DNA of 41,093 nt from DSWT01 sp035415725 (lineage in GTDB: Bacteria > Chloroflexota > Anaerolineae > B4-G1 > SLSP01), in contig DAOOGN010000026.1 in assembly GCA_035415725.1 (NCBI GenBank), forward strand, positions 1 through 41,093. Reading direction: 5' to 3'. The notes beneath the pieces are model-generated. The model did no database searches, had not been told where the DNA came from, and saw only the letters and a program-made list of their open reading frames with translations. Made by a program: the position numbers and the translations under genes. Numbering within the stretch: the first letter of the stretch is position 1; the number at the start of each line of letters is the position of its first letter. This document shows, piece by piece, positions 24,780 through 33,066 of the stretch.

Positions 24780-27700
24780 GTGGATCAAGAGAGCACTCAA
24801 CACTTCAAGCAGCGTCTACAGATGCAAACCAAGACGCTGTTTTCCCCTCACTATCTGGAAACCCGCCTGCCGCAGCACCCGGAATGGGCCGATGATCCAA
24901 CGCCGGCCTTTGATACACTGCGCGCGCTATGGGAGAAGGCGCAGCAGTTCGGCGCGACGTGGAGCGAGGCGCAAACCGAAGACGAGTTCATCAAACCGGC
25001 GCTGACCGCCCTCGGCTGGACGTTCACCGTGCAGCCCAAGTCGAAGCATGCGGGGCACGTTACCCGGCCCGATTACGCGCTCTTCGCCGACGAAGCGGCT
25101 CAGCAGGACGCCTACCTCCACCAGGGCGATGACAATGCCTTCTACAGCCACGTGCTGGCGATTGCCGAGGCCAAATACTGGGACCGTCCCTTGAGCCAAA
25201 AGGACGCCAGCGGACGCGAGACGTGGAAGCCGGGTGAGAACCCCAGCCATCAAATGGTGAGTTACCTGGTAGGGACGTGCGTCTCGTGGGGCATCCTCAC
25301 CAACGGGCGTGTCTGGCGGCTCTACAGCCGCGAAGTCAGCAGCACCGCCAGCGAGTTCTATGAGGTGGATTTGGCGGAAATCATGAATGATGAATCAGCG
25401 AATGGTGATTCTTCGATTCTTGATTCTTTCCGCCGTTTCTGGCTCTTTTTCCGCCGCGATGCCTTCATCCCCGATGCGCAGGGCAAGCATTTCGTGCAGC
25501 GCGTCCACGAGGGATCGCTGACCTACGCCCGCGAGATCAGCGACAAGCTGAAGGAGCTGGTCTACACCGAGGTCATGCCGGAGATCGCGGGCGGCTTCAT
25601 CGCCTACCGCCGCGAGCAAATGGGCATCCACACCGAGACGGAGGAGAGCCTGCGCGACATCTACCAGGCCAGCCTCAGCCTGCTCTACAAGCTACTCTTC
25701 TTGCTCTACGCCGAAGCGCGCAGTTTGTTGCCGGTCGACAACCCCGGCTACCGCGAACAGAGCCTGACGGCGCTGGCGCAATGGGCTGCCGACCGCCGGG
25801 ATCGCCATCTGCCGTTGAGCACGGCGACGCACGCCACGCCGCGCTATGAGGCACTGCTGGCGCTCTTCCACCGCATCGACCGGGGCGACCCCAGCCTGAA
25901 CATCCCGCGCTACAACGGCGGGTTGTTCAACCCCCAGAATCCCAACAACGCCTTCCTGGAACGACACCGGCTCAGCGACCGGGCCGTGGCCTGCGCCATG
26001 GACACCCTCGTGCGCGACGCCGGCCAGCCGGTGGACTACGCCTACATCGACGTGCGCAACCTGGGAGCGATTTATGAGGGACTGCTGGAGAACAAATTGC
26101 AGGTCAGCCTTCAGCCATCAGCCGTCAGCGGTCAGCCCCCCTACTCCGTACTCCCTACTCCTTACTCCATCCAGCTCGTCAACGACAAAGGCGAGCGCAA
26201 GGCGACCGGCTCATACTACACCCCCGACTACATCGTGAAGTACATCGTCCACCAGACGGTGGGACCGATTCTCGAAGCACGCGCGGCAATCTTCACGGCG
26301 GCGATGGAACGTGTGGCCGAGGCGCGCCGGGCGTTGGAACGCACCGCCGACCCCGGAAGGACACACCTGCTGCGCGGGCGACTCGACACCGCCGAGCGCG
26401 ACGCCCGCGAGGCCTTCCTGGGCATCAAGGTGCTCGATCCGGCGATGGGATCGGGGCACTTCCTCGTCAACGCCGTGGACTTTCTCACCGACGGCATCAT
26501 CCGGCAGATGCAGATCTTCCACGACGCGCATCCTGCCATCCCCGAGGACTGGAACCCCATCCAGCAGTTGGTGGAGCAGGTGCGGCGGGAAATTCTGGAC
26601 GAGATGGCGCGCCAGGGCATCGCGGTCGAGCCGCGCCGGCTCGACGACACGGCGCTACTCACCCGGCTGGTGATGAAGCGCTGCATCTACGGCGTGGACT
26701 TGAACAAGATGGCGGTGGAGCTGGCGAAGCTGAGCCTGTGGCTGCACTCGTTCACCGTGGGCGCGCCGCTCAGCTTTCTGGATCACCACCTGCGCTGGGG
26801 CAACAGCCTCATCGGAACAGACGTGCGCACGGTGGAGGCGGGGATTCAGGTGGGGAAGCAGCAGAAGACCGGCCTGGGCGAAGTCTCACAGTTCGGCCTG
26901 TTCGCCGGGCCGTTCGCCGGACTGCTGGATTTGACGGCGTTGATGGTGGAGGTGGTGGACCGCGCCGACGCCACCCTCTCGGACGTCCAGCAAAGCGCGG
27001 AAGATTTCGAACAATTTCAACACTCGCTGGTTCCTTACAAACAGGCACTCGACCTGTGGGTGAGCCGCTCCTTCGGCAACCCAGAGGCCGACGACTTCCT
27101 GCGGCTATACGGCGACGCCGTGCTGCCGGCCCTGCGCGGCGAAAAGGAAGTGGCGGAGCGCTACAAAGCGGCCATCGCGCGGGCGCACGCGCTGTGGGAA
27201 GAGAGGCGCTTCTTCCACTGGGATTTGGAGTTCCCGGAAGTCTTCGTAGACTTGCAGAAGCGCGACTGGGCGGAGAATCCGGGGTTCGATGCGGTGATTG
27301 GGAATCCACCGTATGGGTCAACTAATGCACTCCCCTGGTTTCCCAACCTCCAAAATGATGTCTTCGTCTATTTCTGGAAACAAGGCATTGACACAACCAA
27401 AGCTGATGGTTACCTTTCATTTATCACCCCAGCAGGTTGGCTCACGGGGATCAATTTCCAGAGCTTGCGAGAAATACTACTCAACGATGGGAAAATTCTA
27501 AAAGTTGTCGGGCTTCCCTATGATGTTTTCAGAGGCGCGTACATTGATACTTGTATTGTGGTGATTAAAACTGGAGAAAGCACTTCGCAAGTAATTGAAG
27601 TCAAACAAATGCAGAAAGATGATGATGCAACGAAGATCGAGGAATTAACTTACGATACTATTGAAGCTAGCTTGTGGTACACCGATCCTTACAAAAAATT

Positions 27701-28859
27701 CATATTGCTTCCTGCTGTGGCTAAATTACAAAGATTTTATTCGTCACCGCAATTCGCACCATTGGGCGAACTAATTCGTGTAGAAAGAGGAGTTCAGCCC
27801 TATAGCCAAAGTAAACATACCACAGAGCAAATACAAAGTGATTTCCTGCGTTTATACGGTACACCTACCCAGGAACAACAACAAGTTTATCTTCCTGAAT
27901 TACTTGGCGAAGAGTTGTCAAGATATCGTATTGAGTCAGACGCAAACCGATGGCTGAAGTATTCTGATGAATTAGCAAGCAAACGCGATGTAGACTTTTT
28001 TGTGCGCCCCAGAGTTGTTTTACGGCGGCTATTATCAAGACGGCGAGAATTGATGGCAGCGGTTACTTCAGAAAGGTTCATTACAACAGACAATATCTTA
28101 AACATCTTGATTGAAACCAAAGGTATATCAGAATACTATATTGCTTCATTGCTAAACTCCAAATTGATTGCTTGGATTTACACAAACACATCGGCAATCT
28201 CAGTAAAGGATGACTTTCCTCAAGTCACATACGAAGAACTAAAAAAACTTCCCATCCCACACATCCCCTTCACCACCCCCGCCGCCGAGCGCGCGCGGCT
28301 GCTTGCCGAAGCGCAAACGCTCGCCGCCGCGTGGGTGCAGCAGCCGGACGCCGCCACCGCGTCGTACAGCGCCTTCCTGAAATGGAGTACGGAGTATGGA
28401 GTAGGGAGTACGGAGTATGAAATGGGAAGTGGGGAGCGACACGCCGATGTGACGCACGATTTATTGGCAAGTTTAGCCGAAGAGATGCTGGCGCTGAACC
28501 GCGAGAAGCAGGCCGAGATGCGCGGCTTCCTCGCGTGGCTGGAGCGGCACATTGGCGCGAAGGTGGACGCTCTCACCGGCAAGAGCAAACTGCAAAATTA
28601 CCTGGGTGACTATCAGAAAGGGCAGCCGCACCTGTCGTTCAATGACGTGCTCGCCATCCTGCGTCAAAATCGTCGCAAACTCGCCGCCGACCCGGACGCC
28701 CGCGCCTTCCAGGAGACGCTCGAACGGGAATACGCCGCCAGTCTCGCCAGGCTGCTGCCCCTCAAACAGCGCCTTGCCGCCACTGACCGGCTGATCGATC
28801 TCATCGTCTACCGGTTGTATGGATTGACGGAGGAGGAAGTCGGGATTGTGGAGGGTTGA
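24780..28859 (+). CDS. Type IIG restriction-modification enzyme (fused PD-(D/E)xK nuclease, N6-adenine methylase, TRD)
   Basis: A 1359-residue single-chain enzyme with a GTG start and weak SD. The N-terminal nuclease carries PDY (D98) and AIAEAKYW (E130, K132), preceded by TEDEFIKPALTALGW as in Eco57I-type enzymes. A helical connector follows. The gamma-class methylase has the start motif KATGSYYTPDYIVKYIV, motif I DPAMGSGHF (D553) and motif IV GNPPYG (N842), which marks adenine N6 methylation. The C-terminal third should be the target-recognition domain plus a coiled tail. It would methylate one strand of a short asymmetric site and cut unmodified (phage) DNA at a distance. Oddities: three in-frame repeat insertions (residues about 201-216, 441-464, 1201-1219) and an AT-rich block from the NPPY motif to about 28250. 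Nuclease residues look intact. Confidence 0.93.
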   Translation: MDQESTQHFKQRLQMQTKTLFSPHYLETRLPQHPEWADDPTPAFDTLRALWEKAQQFGATWSEAQTEDEFIKPALTALGWTFTVQPKSKHAGHVTRPDYALFADEAAQQDAYLHQGDDNAFYSHVLAIAEAKYWDRPLSQKDASGRETWKPGENPSHQMVSYLVGTCVSWGILTNGRVWRLYSREVSSTASEFYEVDLAEIMNDESANGDSSILDSFRRFWLFFRRDAFIPDAQGKHFVQRVHEGSLTYAREISDKLKELVYTEVMPEIAGGFIAYRREQMGIHTETEESLRDIYQASLSLLYKLLFLLYAEARSLLPVDNPGYREQSLTALAQWAADRRDRHLPLSTATHATPRYEALLALFHRIDRGDPSLNIPRYNGGLFNPQNPNNAFLERHRLSDRAVACAMDTLVRDAGQPVDYAYIDVRNLGAIYEGLLENKLQVSLQPSAVSGQPPYSVLPTPYSIQLVNDKGERKATGSYYTPDYIVKYIVHQTVGPILEARAAIFTAAMERVAEARRALERTADPGRTHLLRGRLDTAERDAREAFLGIKVLDPAMGSGHFLVNAVDFLTDGIIRQMQIFHDAHPAIPEDWNPIQQLVEQVRREILDEMARQGIAVEPRRLDDTALLTRLVMKRCIYGVDLNKMAVELAKLSLWLHSFTVGAPLSFLDHHLRWGNSLIGTDVRTVEAGIQVGKQQKTGLGEVSQFGLFAGPFAGLLDLTALMVEVVDRADATLSDVQQSAEDFEQFQHSLVPYKQALDLWVSRSFGNPEADDFLRLYGDAVLPALRGEKEVAERYKAAIARAHALWEERRFFHWDLEFPEVFVDLQKRDWAENPGFDAVIGNPPYGSTNALPWFPNLQNDVFVYFWKQGIDTTKADGYLSFITPAGWLTGINFQSLREILLNDGKILKVVGLPYDVFRGAYIDTCIVVIKTGESTSQVIEVKQMQKDDDATKIEELTYDTIEASLWYTDPYKKFILLPAVAKLQRFYSSPQFAPLGELIRVERGVQPYSQSKHTTEQIQSDFLRLYGTPTQEQQQVYLPELLGEELSRYRIESDANRWLKYSDELASKRDVDFFVRPRVVLRRLLSRRRELMAAVTSERFITTDNILNILIETKGISEYYIASLLNSKLIAWIYTNTSAISVKDDFPQVTYEELKKLPIPHIPFTTPAAERARLLAEAQTLAAAWVQQPDAATASYSAFLKWSTEYGVGSTEYEMGSGERHADVTHDLLASLAEEMLALNREKQAEMRGFLAWLERHIGAKVDALTGKSKLQNYLGDYQKGQPHLSFNDVLAILRQNRRKLAADPDARAFQETLEREYAASLARLLPLKQRLAATDRLIDLIVYRLYGLTEEEVGIVEG
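25381..25430. repeat. In-frame low-complexity repeat 1 in the restriction enzyme
   Basis: ATCATGAATGATGAATCAGC followed by GAATGGTGATTCTTCGATTC and TTGATTC is a GATTC/GAATC-rich, partly palindromic block unlike the surrounding codons. It encodes about residues 201-216 (IMNDESANGDSSILDS). Confidence 0.6.
26101..26172. repeat. In-frame repeat 2 in the restriction enzyme (TCAGCC / CTACTCC type)
   Basis: A TCAGCC-rich stretch followed by CTACTCCGTACTCCC and TACTCC units. The latter is the inverse complement of the block at 28383-28425. It adds about 24 residues (LQVSLQPSAVSGQPPYSVLP...) just before the methylase start motif. Confidence 0.75.
27303..28250 (+). other. AT-rich block covering the C-terminal methylase and TRD of the restriction enzyme
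   Basis: Sampled 60-base lines here have 21-24 G+C (27601-27660: 21; 27721-27780: 24), against 42 in 27121-27180 of the same gene. The change starts at the NPPY motif and ends abruptly near 28250, where GC-rich coding resumes without loss of frame. This matches exchange of the specificity segment by recombination. Confidence 0.8.
28383..28436. repeat. In-frame repeat 3 in the restriction enzyme (GGAGTA units)
   Basis: Tandem 7-base GGAGTAY/GGAGTAR units encode WSTEYGVGSTEYEMGSGE. The block is the reverse complement of the CTACTCC block at 26140-26170, so the same repeat family entered the gene twice in opposite orientations. Confidence 0.8.
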
Positions 28860-28908
28860 CACAATTGACAAGTATATGAACCTTCCTACAATGAAGGGCG
28901 GAGGCGGT

Positions 28909-29574
28909 ATGACCATAATTCCATCCACCATCAAGGTTATCGCGCCGGACGGACGGCTCACGCCGGCGCGCCGACGGCGGTTGATGCTCGATCTCTGCTT
29001 GCGGCGCGCCCGTCCGGGAACCGGCAGCGGACAGGCATTTCTACACCGGAGGACAGCGATGTATCCCTGGCCCGATTTGCGCCCAATTCTACAAGATATT
29101 CCCTGGCTCATGGTCGGCGGCGTCGCCACCCGCGCCTATATGCCGGAGCGCGCCACGCAAGACCTGGACATCCTCATCCGCCGCACAGACGGCGACGCGG
29201 TCTGGGAGAAGCTGCAAGCCGCCGGTTATACGCGCGTTTCGGAGCTGGCAATCCCCGGCTTCATCGCCCGCTCGCCTGAAAATGTCGAGTTGGATATCCT
29301 CTACGGCGACGAAGCCTGGCTGGATGAAGCATTACAGAATCCAGAGACGGATGCCGCCGGGTATCCTGTCATCGGGTTGCCGTATCTCGTGTTAATGAAG
29401 CTGGCCTCGGCGCGCACGCAGGATATGGCCGATCTCGCGCGGATGCTCGGCCTGGCCGCGGAAACCCACTTGACCCAGGTGCGCGACACAGTGCGCCGGT
29501 ACATCCCTGAGGCGCTCGAAGACCTCGAAGCCCTCATCTATCTGGGAAGGTTGGAAATTGAGCATGAAAGGTAA
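28909..29574 (+). CDS. Nucleotidyltransferase-fold protein (MNT/AbiEii-like), start uncertain
   Basis: Pol-beta-type nucleotidyltransferase core: WLMVGGVATRAYMPERATQDLDILIRR gives GG, then the paired acidic residues DLD, and VELDILYGD supplies the third. A helical tail follows (PYLVLMKLASARTQDMADLARML). Two in-frame starts are plausible: ATG 28909 (GGAGG, 4-nt spacing; 221 residues) and ATG 29059 (GGAGGA at 29048-29053, 5-nt spacing; 172 residues). The core begins right after the second, and the extra Arg-rich N-terminus looks unlike the family, so the shorter form may be the real one. Proteins of this fold act as antitoxins (MNT with HEPN) or toxins (AbiEii); no HEPN or AbiEi partner is seen. 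It lies 49 nt downstream of the type IIG gene. Confidence 0.75.
   Translation: MTIIPSTIKVIAPDGRLTPARRRRLMLDLCLRRARPGTGSGQAFLHRRTAMYPWPDLRPILQDIPWLMVGGVATRAYMPERATQDLDILIRRTDGDAVWEKLQAAGYTRVSELAIPGFIARSPENVELDILYGDEAWLDEALQNPETDAAGYPVIGLPYLVLMKLASARTQDMADLARMLGLAAETHLTQVRDTVRRYIPEALEDLEALIYLGRLEIEHER
29048..29053 (+). promoter_or_regulatory. Internal Shine-Dalgarno that favours the short nucleotidyltransferase start
   Basis: GGAGGA, five bases before ATG 29059, is the best ribosome site in this gene and precedes MYPWPDLRPILQDIPWLMVGG, where the nucleotidyltransferase fold starts. Confidence 0.5.
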
Positions 29575-29620
29575 TTTATAACGCTTGAAACGGGCACAAG
29601 GCCTAGACTACAACTGAAAT

Positions 29621-29752
29621 TATATAGGACTTACGCAAATTTCTGTTTGTAGTGACGGCTTTAGCCGTTCTTAGCTCCTAAGAGACGCCTGAAGGCGTCA
29701 CTACAAATCCTCCGCCGCTTGATTCGAGCCAGACTTGCGTAAGTCCTGTATA
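29621..29752. mobile_element. Short inverted-repeat element (TATAGGACTTACGCAA ends)
   Basis: About 132 bp. The left end TATAGGACTTACGCAA (29623-29638) matches the inverted right end (TTGCGTAAGTCCTGTATA, 29735-29752) with one small gap. Inside, GTAGTGACGGC near the left and GGCGTCACTAC near the right form a second nested inverted repeat. It has no ORF and looks like a non-autonomous transposon derivative. It fills the gap before the zinc-ribbon gene and ends 14 nt before that start codon. A related end piece (GGCGTAAGTCCTAA) lies at 33007-33020. Confidence 0.75.
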
Positions 29753-29766
29753 TTGAGGAAATGACC

Positions 29767-31083
29767 ATGTCAGGAGACGTTCACAGTCAGCTTGTACGTG
29801 GGATTGCTGCGGCCAGGGCCGGCGATAAGGCCGAAGCGCGCCGCTATTTGGAGCACCTGCTGCTGGATTATGCCGCCACACCCACCGAAAAAGCGCAGGC
29901 ACACATCTGGCTAACCGAACTCACCGCTGACCCCGGCGAAAAGCGCGCCCATCTGGAACAAGCGCTGGCCGGCGATCCGGACAACGCCGTGGCGCGGCGT
30001 GGCCTGGCTATACTGGACGGCCGGCTCAAGCCGGAAGACATCATCGACCCGGACCGCCAACCCACCCCAGAACAAGCCGCACCCGCAACGCCACAGCCGG
30101 TCGATACCCGGCGCTTCGTCTGTCCCCAGTGCGGCGGCGTCATGGCGTTCGAACCGGGCGAGAAATCCGTGCGTTGCACCTACTGCGGCCATCATCAGAC
30201 GATCTTCTCCGCACTTAAAGACGGCCTGCTGATGGAAGAACACGACTTCGTCGTCGCGCTCGCCACCGCCCAAGGCCACACACTGCCCCCTGGAATGTAC
30301 GTCTACCACTGTGAGGGGTGCCAGGCGAAGCTCATGCTCTCCCGGGAACTCTCGACGCATTGTCCATATTGTGGTTCTTCCCACGTGGTCGAGATCGAAA
30401 CGCAGGAAATAGTGCAGCCAGAAGGCATCATCCCTTTTGCTATCACTGCGGAAGAAGCGGAGAAGACTTTTCATCGCTGGATCGAGAAAAACGTACATAG
30501 CGACTCAGTGCGCACCACCCGCGTGCGCGGGCTCTATCTGCCCGCGTGGACGTTCGACATTAGCAAGGAAGTACGTTGGCGCGGATTCGAGCCGGATAAC
30601 AAGCGGTATGGCGGCTCCCAGAAGCGCGTCCACGAGGGCAGTTACTACCTGCTCGAAGATGATGTCCTCGTCCCGGCGACACACACACTGCCGCAAGACC
30701 TGAGTACCGCCTTCGACAAATTCCTGCTCGAAGAAGCCGTACCCTACGACAGCGCCTACCTTGCCAACTGGCCCACAACGCTCTATGACATCTCGGTCGC
30801 GGATGCCTCCCTGCGGGCGCGACGGATCGTGCTGAAGAAGGGGCAGAAGGCGGCCCGCATCCAGGCCCTGGCCAGCGTCCCCAACATCCAGAACTTCCAG
30901 ACACTGGCCGGCGATACGGTGGTCCTTTCCTACAAACTGGTACTGCTTCCTTTCTGGATCGCCAACTATCGTCTTGAGGAGAACACCTACACCGTCGTCA
31001 TTAACGGCCAGACCCAGCGGGTGAGCGGGCAAAAACCATCCGGCCTGTTCCAGAAACTGTTCGACAACATTTTTCAATCCTGA
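29767..31083 (+). CDS. TPR-like / double zinc-ribbon protein of unknown function
   Basis: I favour ATG 29767 (GAGGAA eight bases upstream) over ATG 29761, where the spacing is too short. The protein has 438 residues. Residues 1-85 are helical and TPR-like (AAARAGDKAEARRYLEHLLLDY...REHLEQALAGDPDNAVARRGLAIL style). Two zinc ribbons follow: C119, C122, C137, C140 (CPQCGG...CTYCGH) and C182, C185, C199, C202 (CEGCQAK...CPYCGS). The C-terminal 200 residues are strand-rich with YLPAWTFDISKEVRWRG and LPFWIANYRLEENTYTVVING. Similar proteins are often labelled TFIIB-type zinc ribbon proteins or helicase-like by transfer of names; I see no helicase motifs. Cytoplasmic; the role is unknown. Its stop lies in a palindrome. 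Confidence 0.8.
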   Translation: MSGDVHSQLVRGIAAARAGDKAEARRYLEHLLLDYAATPTEKAQAHIWLTELTADPGEKRAHLEQALAGDPDNAVARRGLAILDGRLKPEDIIDPDRQPTPEQAAPATPQPVDTRRFVCPQCGGVMAFEPGEKSVRCTYCGHHQTIFSALKDGLLMEEHDFVVALATAQGHTLPPGMYVYHCEGCQAKLMLSRELSTHCPYCGSSHVVEIETQEIVQPEGIIPFAITAEEAEKTFHRWIEKNVHSDSVRTTRVRGLYLPAWTFDISKEVRWRGFEPDNKRYGGSQKRVHEGSYYLLEDDVLVPATHTLPQDLSTAFDKFLLEEAVPYDSAYLANWPTTLYDISVADASLRARRIVLKKGQKAARIQALASVPNIQNFQTLAGDTVVLSYKLVLLPFWIANYRLEENTYTVVINGQTQRVSGQKPSGLFQKLFDNIFQS

Positions 31084-31104
31084 CAGGCTTTCTCAAACCT
31101 GTCA
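31081..31104. repeat. TGACAGG...CCTGTCA palindrome at a stop codon
   Basis: TGACAGG (31081-31087) pairs with CCTGTCA (31098-31104). The zinc-ribbon gene's TGA stop is the first three bases. It shares its core with the palindrome at 20776-20809. Confidence 0.65.
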
Positions 31105-31132
31105 ACTCTTAATCACTTGCGGAGGACAACGT

Positions 31133-32869
31133 ATGACAACCATCCCTATCCTTCCACGCCCTGAATATCCACGCCCGCAATTTCGGCGCGAACCGTGGAT
31201 CAACCTCAACGGCCCGTGGACCTATACTTTCGATAGTGGCAAATCGGGAGCGCAGCGCGGCTTTGCCCACAGCAACGGCTTTGACGGCGTGATCACCGTT
31301 CCCTTCTGCCCGGAGAGTCCACTTTCCGGCGTGAACCACAAAGATTTCATCGAGATGATGTGGTATCAACGCCCGATCCATATCCCGACGGATTGGGCCG
31401 GCAAGCGCGTGATCTTGCACTTCGGCGCAGTGGATTACGAGAGCGAAGCCTTCATCGATGGCGAATCCGTGGGGCGGCATTGGGGCGGGACGGCCTCCTT
31501 CAGCTACGACATCACCGCTTACGTGACGCCGGGCCGCACCCACAATCTCGTTGTCTACGTGCGCGACGACGTCCGTTCCGGCCAACAACCCAGCGGCAAG
31601 CAGTGCCCCGATTTCAAGTCGCGCGATTGTCACTACACGCGCACGACCGGCATCTGGCAAACGGTGTGGCTGGAAGCGGTGCCCGAGTATGGACTGCGGG
31701 ATTGTCAGATTGTGCCGGATGTGGACAACGCGCGCTTCATCATCACGCCGCGCTTCTACGCACTCAAGGCCGGGCTGCGTTTTCGCGCCACGCTCCAAGA
31801 TGGCACTACGGTCGTCGGCCAGGCGGAGACTGTCGCCGCTAACGGCATCCCGTTGATCCTGCCGATGGCCTCCCCCAAACTGTGGTCGCCGGCGTCGCCC
31901 TTCCTCTACGACCTGATTTTTGAAGTCCTCGACGGCGACACAGTCATGGACACCGTCCAGAGCTACGCCGGTCTGCGTAAAATTCACCTCGAAGGCAAGC
32001 GCATTCTCCTCAACAACGAACCGCTCTACCTGCGGCTGGTGCTCGATCAAGGCTTCTACCCCGACGGCATCTGGACAGCGCCGACGGACGACGCGCTCAA
32101 GCACGACATCGAACTGGCGTTGGCGGCAGGCTTCAACGGCGCACGCCTGCATCAGAAAGTCTTCGAGGAGCGCTTCCATTACTGGGCGGACAGGCTCGGC
32201 TATTTGACCTGGGGCGAGTCGTCCAGTTGGGGCATCGACGTGAAGGACGTGGTCGGCGCGCGCAATTTCCTGGCGGAATGGCGCGAGATCGTGACCCGTG
32301 ACCGCAATCACCCCTCGATCATCGCCTGGACGCCCTTCAATGAGACGCACGACACTGGCGACAAGCGCCAGCACTATCGCCTGCACCGCGACGCCGCCCA
32401 GCTCGCCCGCGACCTCGACCCCACGCGCCCGGTCAACGACGCCAGCGGCTACGTCCACGTGGATACCGACCTGTGGACGGTCCATACCTACGAGCAAAAT
32501 CCCAACCTCCTGCGCGACCAGCTCAAGCCCCATCCGCAGTACGGACCTTTCCGCAACTTTCCCGACCGCGAAGTCGCCTACGCCGGCCAGCCCTATCTCG
32601 TGGATGAGTACGGCGGCATCAAGTGGATTCCGCGTGCTGACCTGGTCTACGCCGAAAATTCCTGGGGCTACGGCAACGCGCCGCAAACCTTAGAGGAGTT
32701 CTACGCCCGTCTGGAAGGACTGACCGACGTGCTCTTGAGCTACGACCATATCGTCGGCTTCTGCTACACGCAATTGACCGACATCGAACAAGAGCAGAAC
32801 GGCATCTACAATTACGACCGGACGGAGAAGTTCGATATGGCGCGCATCAAAGCCATATTCACGAAGTAA
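31133..32869 (+). CDS. Glycoside hydrolase family 2 enzyme (beta-galactosidase/beta-glucuronidase type)
   Basis: A 578-residue protein with GGAGGA six bases before ATG 31133. It has no signal peptide, so it is cytoplasmic. The N-terminal jelly-roll (WINLNGPWTYTFD...WYQRPIHIP...LHFGAVDYESEAFIDGESVGRHWGG) is followed by an Ig-like domain and a TIM barrel. The acid/base Glu is E404 in AWTPFNETHD and the nucleophile is E492 in YLVDEYGGIKW. It hydrolyses beta-linked galactosides, glucuronides, mannosides or arabinosides; the exact sugar is not deducible. The motif FNE instead of the commoner GNE is typical of the short GH2 enzymes in environmental bacteria. Its TAA stop coincides with the end of a family B repeat. 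Confidence 0.92.
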   Translation: MTTIPILPRPEYPRPQFRREPWINLNGPWTYTFDSGKSGAQRGFAHSNGFDGVITVPFCPESPLSGVNHKDFIEMMWYQRPIHIPTDWAGKRVILHFGAVDYESEAFIDGESVGRHWGGTASFSYDITAYVTPGRTHNLVVYVRDDVRSGQQPSGKQCPDFKSRDCHYTRTTGIWQTVWLEAVPEYGLRDCQIVPDVDNARFIITPRFYALKAGLRFRATLQDGTTVVGQAETVAANGIPLILPMASPKLWSPASPFLYDLIFEVLDGDTVMDTVQSYAGLRKIHLEGKRILLNNEPLYLRLVLDQGFYPDGIWTAPTDDALKHDIELALAAGFNGARLHQKVFEERFHYWADRLGYLTWGESSSWGIDVKDVVGARNFLAEWREIVTRDRNHPSIIAWTPFNETHDTGDKRQHYRLHRDAAQLARDLDPTRPVNDASGYVHVDTDLWTVHTYEQNPNLLRDQLKPHPQYGPFRNFPDREVAYAGQPYLVDEYGGIKWIPRADLVYAENSWGYGNAPQTLEEFYARLEGLTDVLLSYDHIVGFCYTQLTDIEQEQNGIYNYDRTEKFDMARIKAIFTK

Positions 32870-33000
32870 CTATCAGCCACCCTTGTCCGATGGCGAACAG
32901 GACTTTGGGGATGGCGCATAATAAGTTGACACTGCGGCCATCGGTGCTGACCCTCTCATCCCCCCCCACCCCCTGCTCCCCCGCAAGCGGAGGAGGGACG
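32867..33000 (-). repeat. MITE-like family B, partial copy
   Basis: Starts TAACTATCAGCCACCCTTG and continues GGACTTTGGGGATGG, GCATAATAAGTTGACA, CTGACCCTCTCATCCCCCC and CTCCCCCGCAAGCGG, co-linear with the reversed right half of copy 1. Its first three bases are the GH2 stop codon. A remnant of the TATAGGACTTACGC family follows at 33007-33020. Confidence 0.75.
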
Positions 33001-33066
33001 GAAATTGGCGTAAGTCCTAAAGGATGCTAACATGACGAAACTCTTTGGAAGGAATCTGAGCATATC

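Noticed and set aside
24780..28859. BREX PglX methylase
   Set aside because: The protein has an N-terminal PD-(D/E)xK nuclease (D98, E130, K132), and none of the other BREX genes (brxA, B, C, L, pglZ) are nearby. Type IIG fits better.
31109..32686. 525-codon minus-strand frame opposite GH2
   Set aside because: The GH2 frame has both catalytic glutamates and a good ribosome site; the antisense frame shows no recognisable family.
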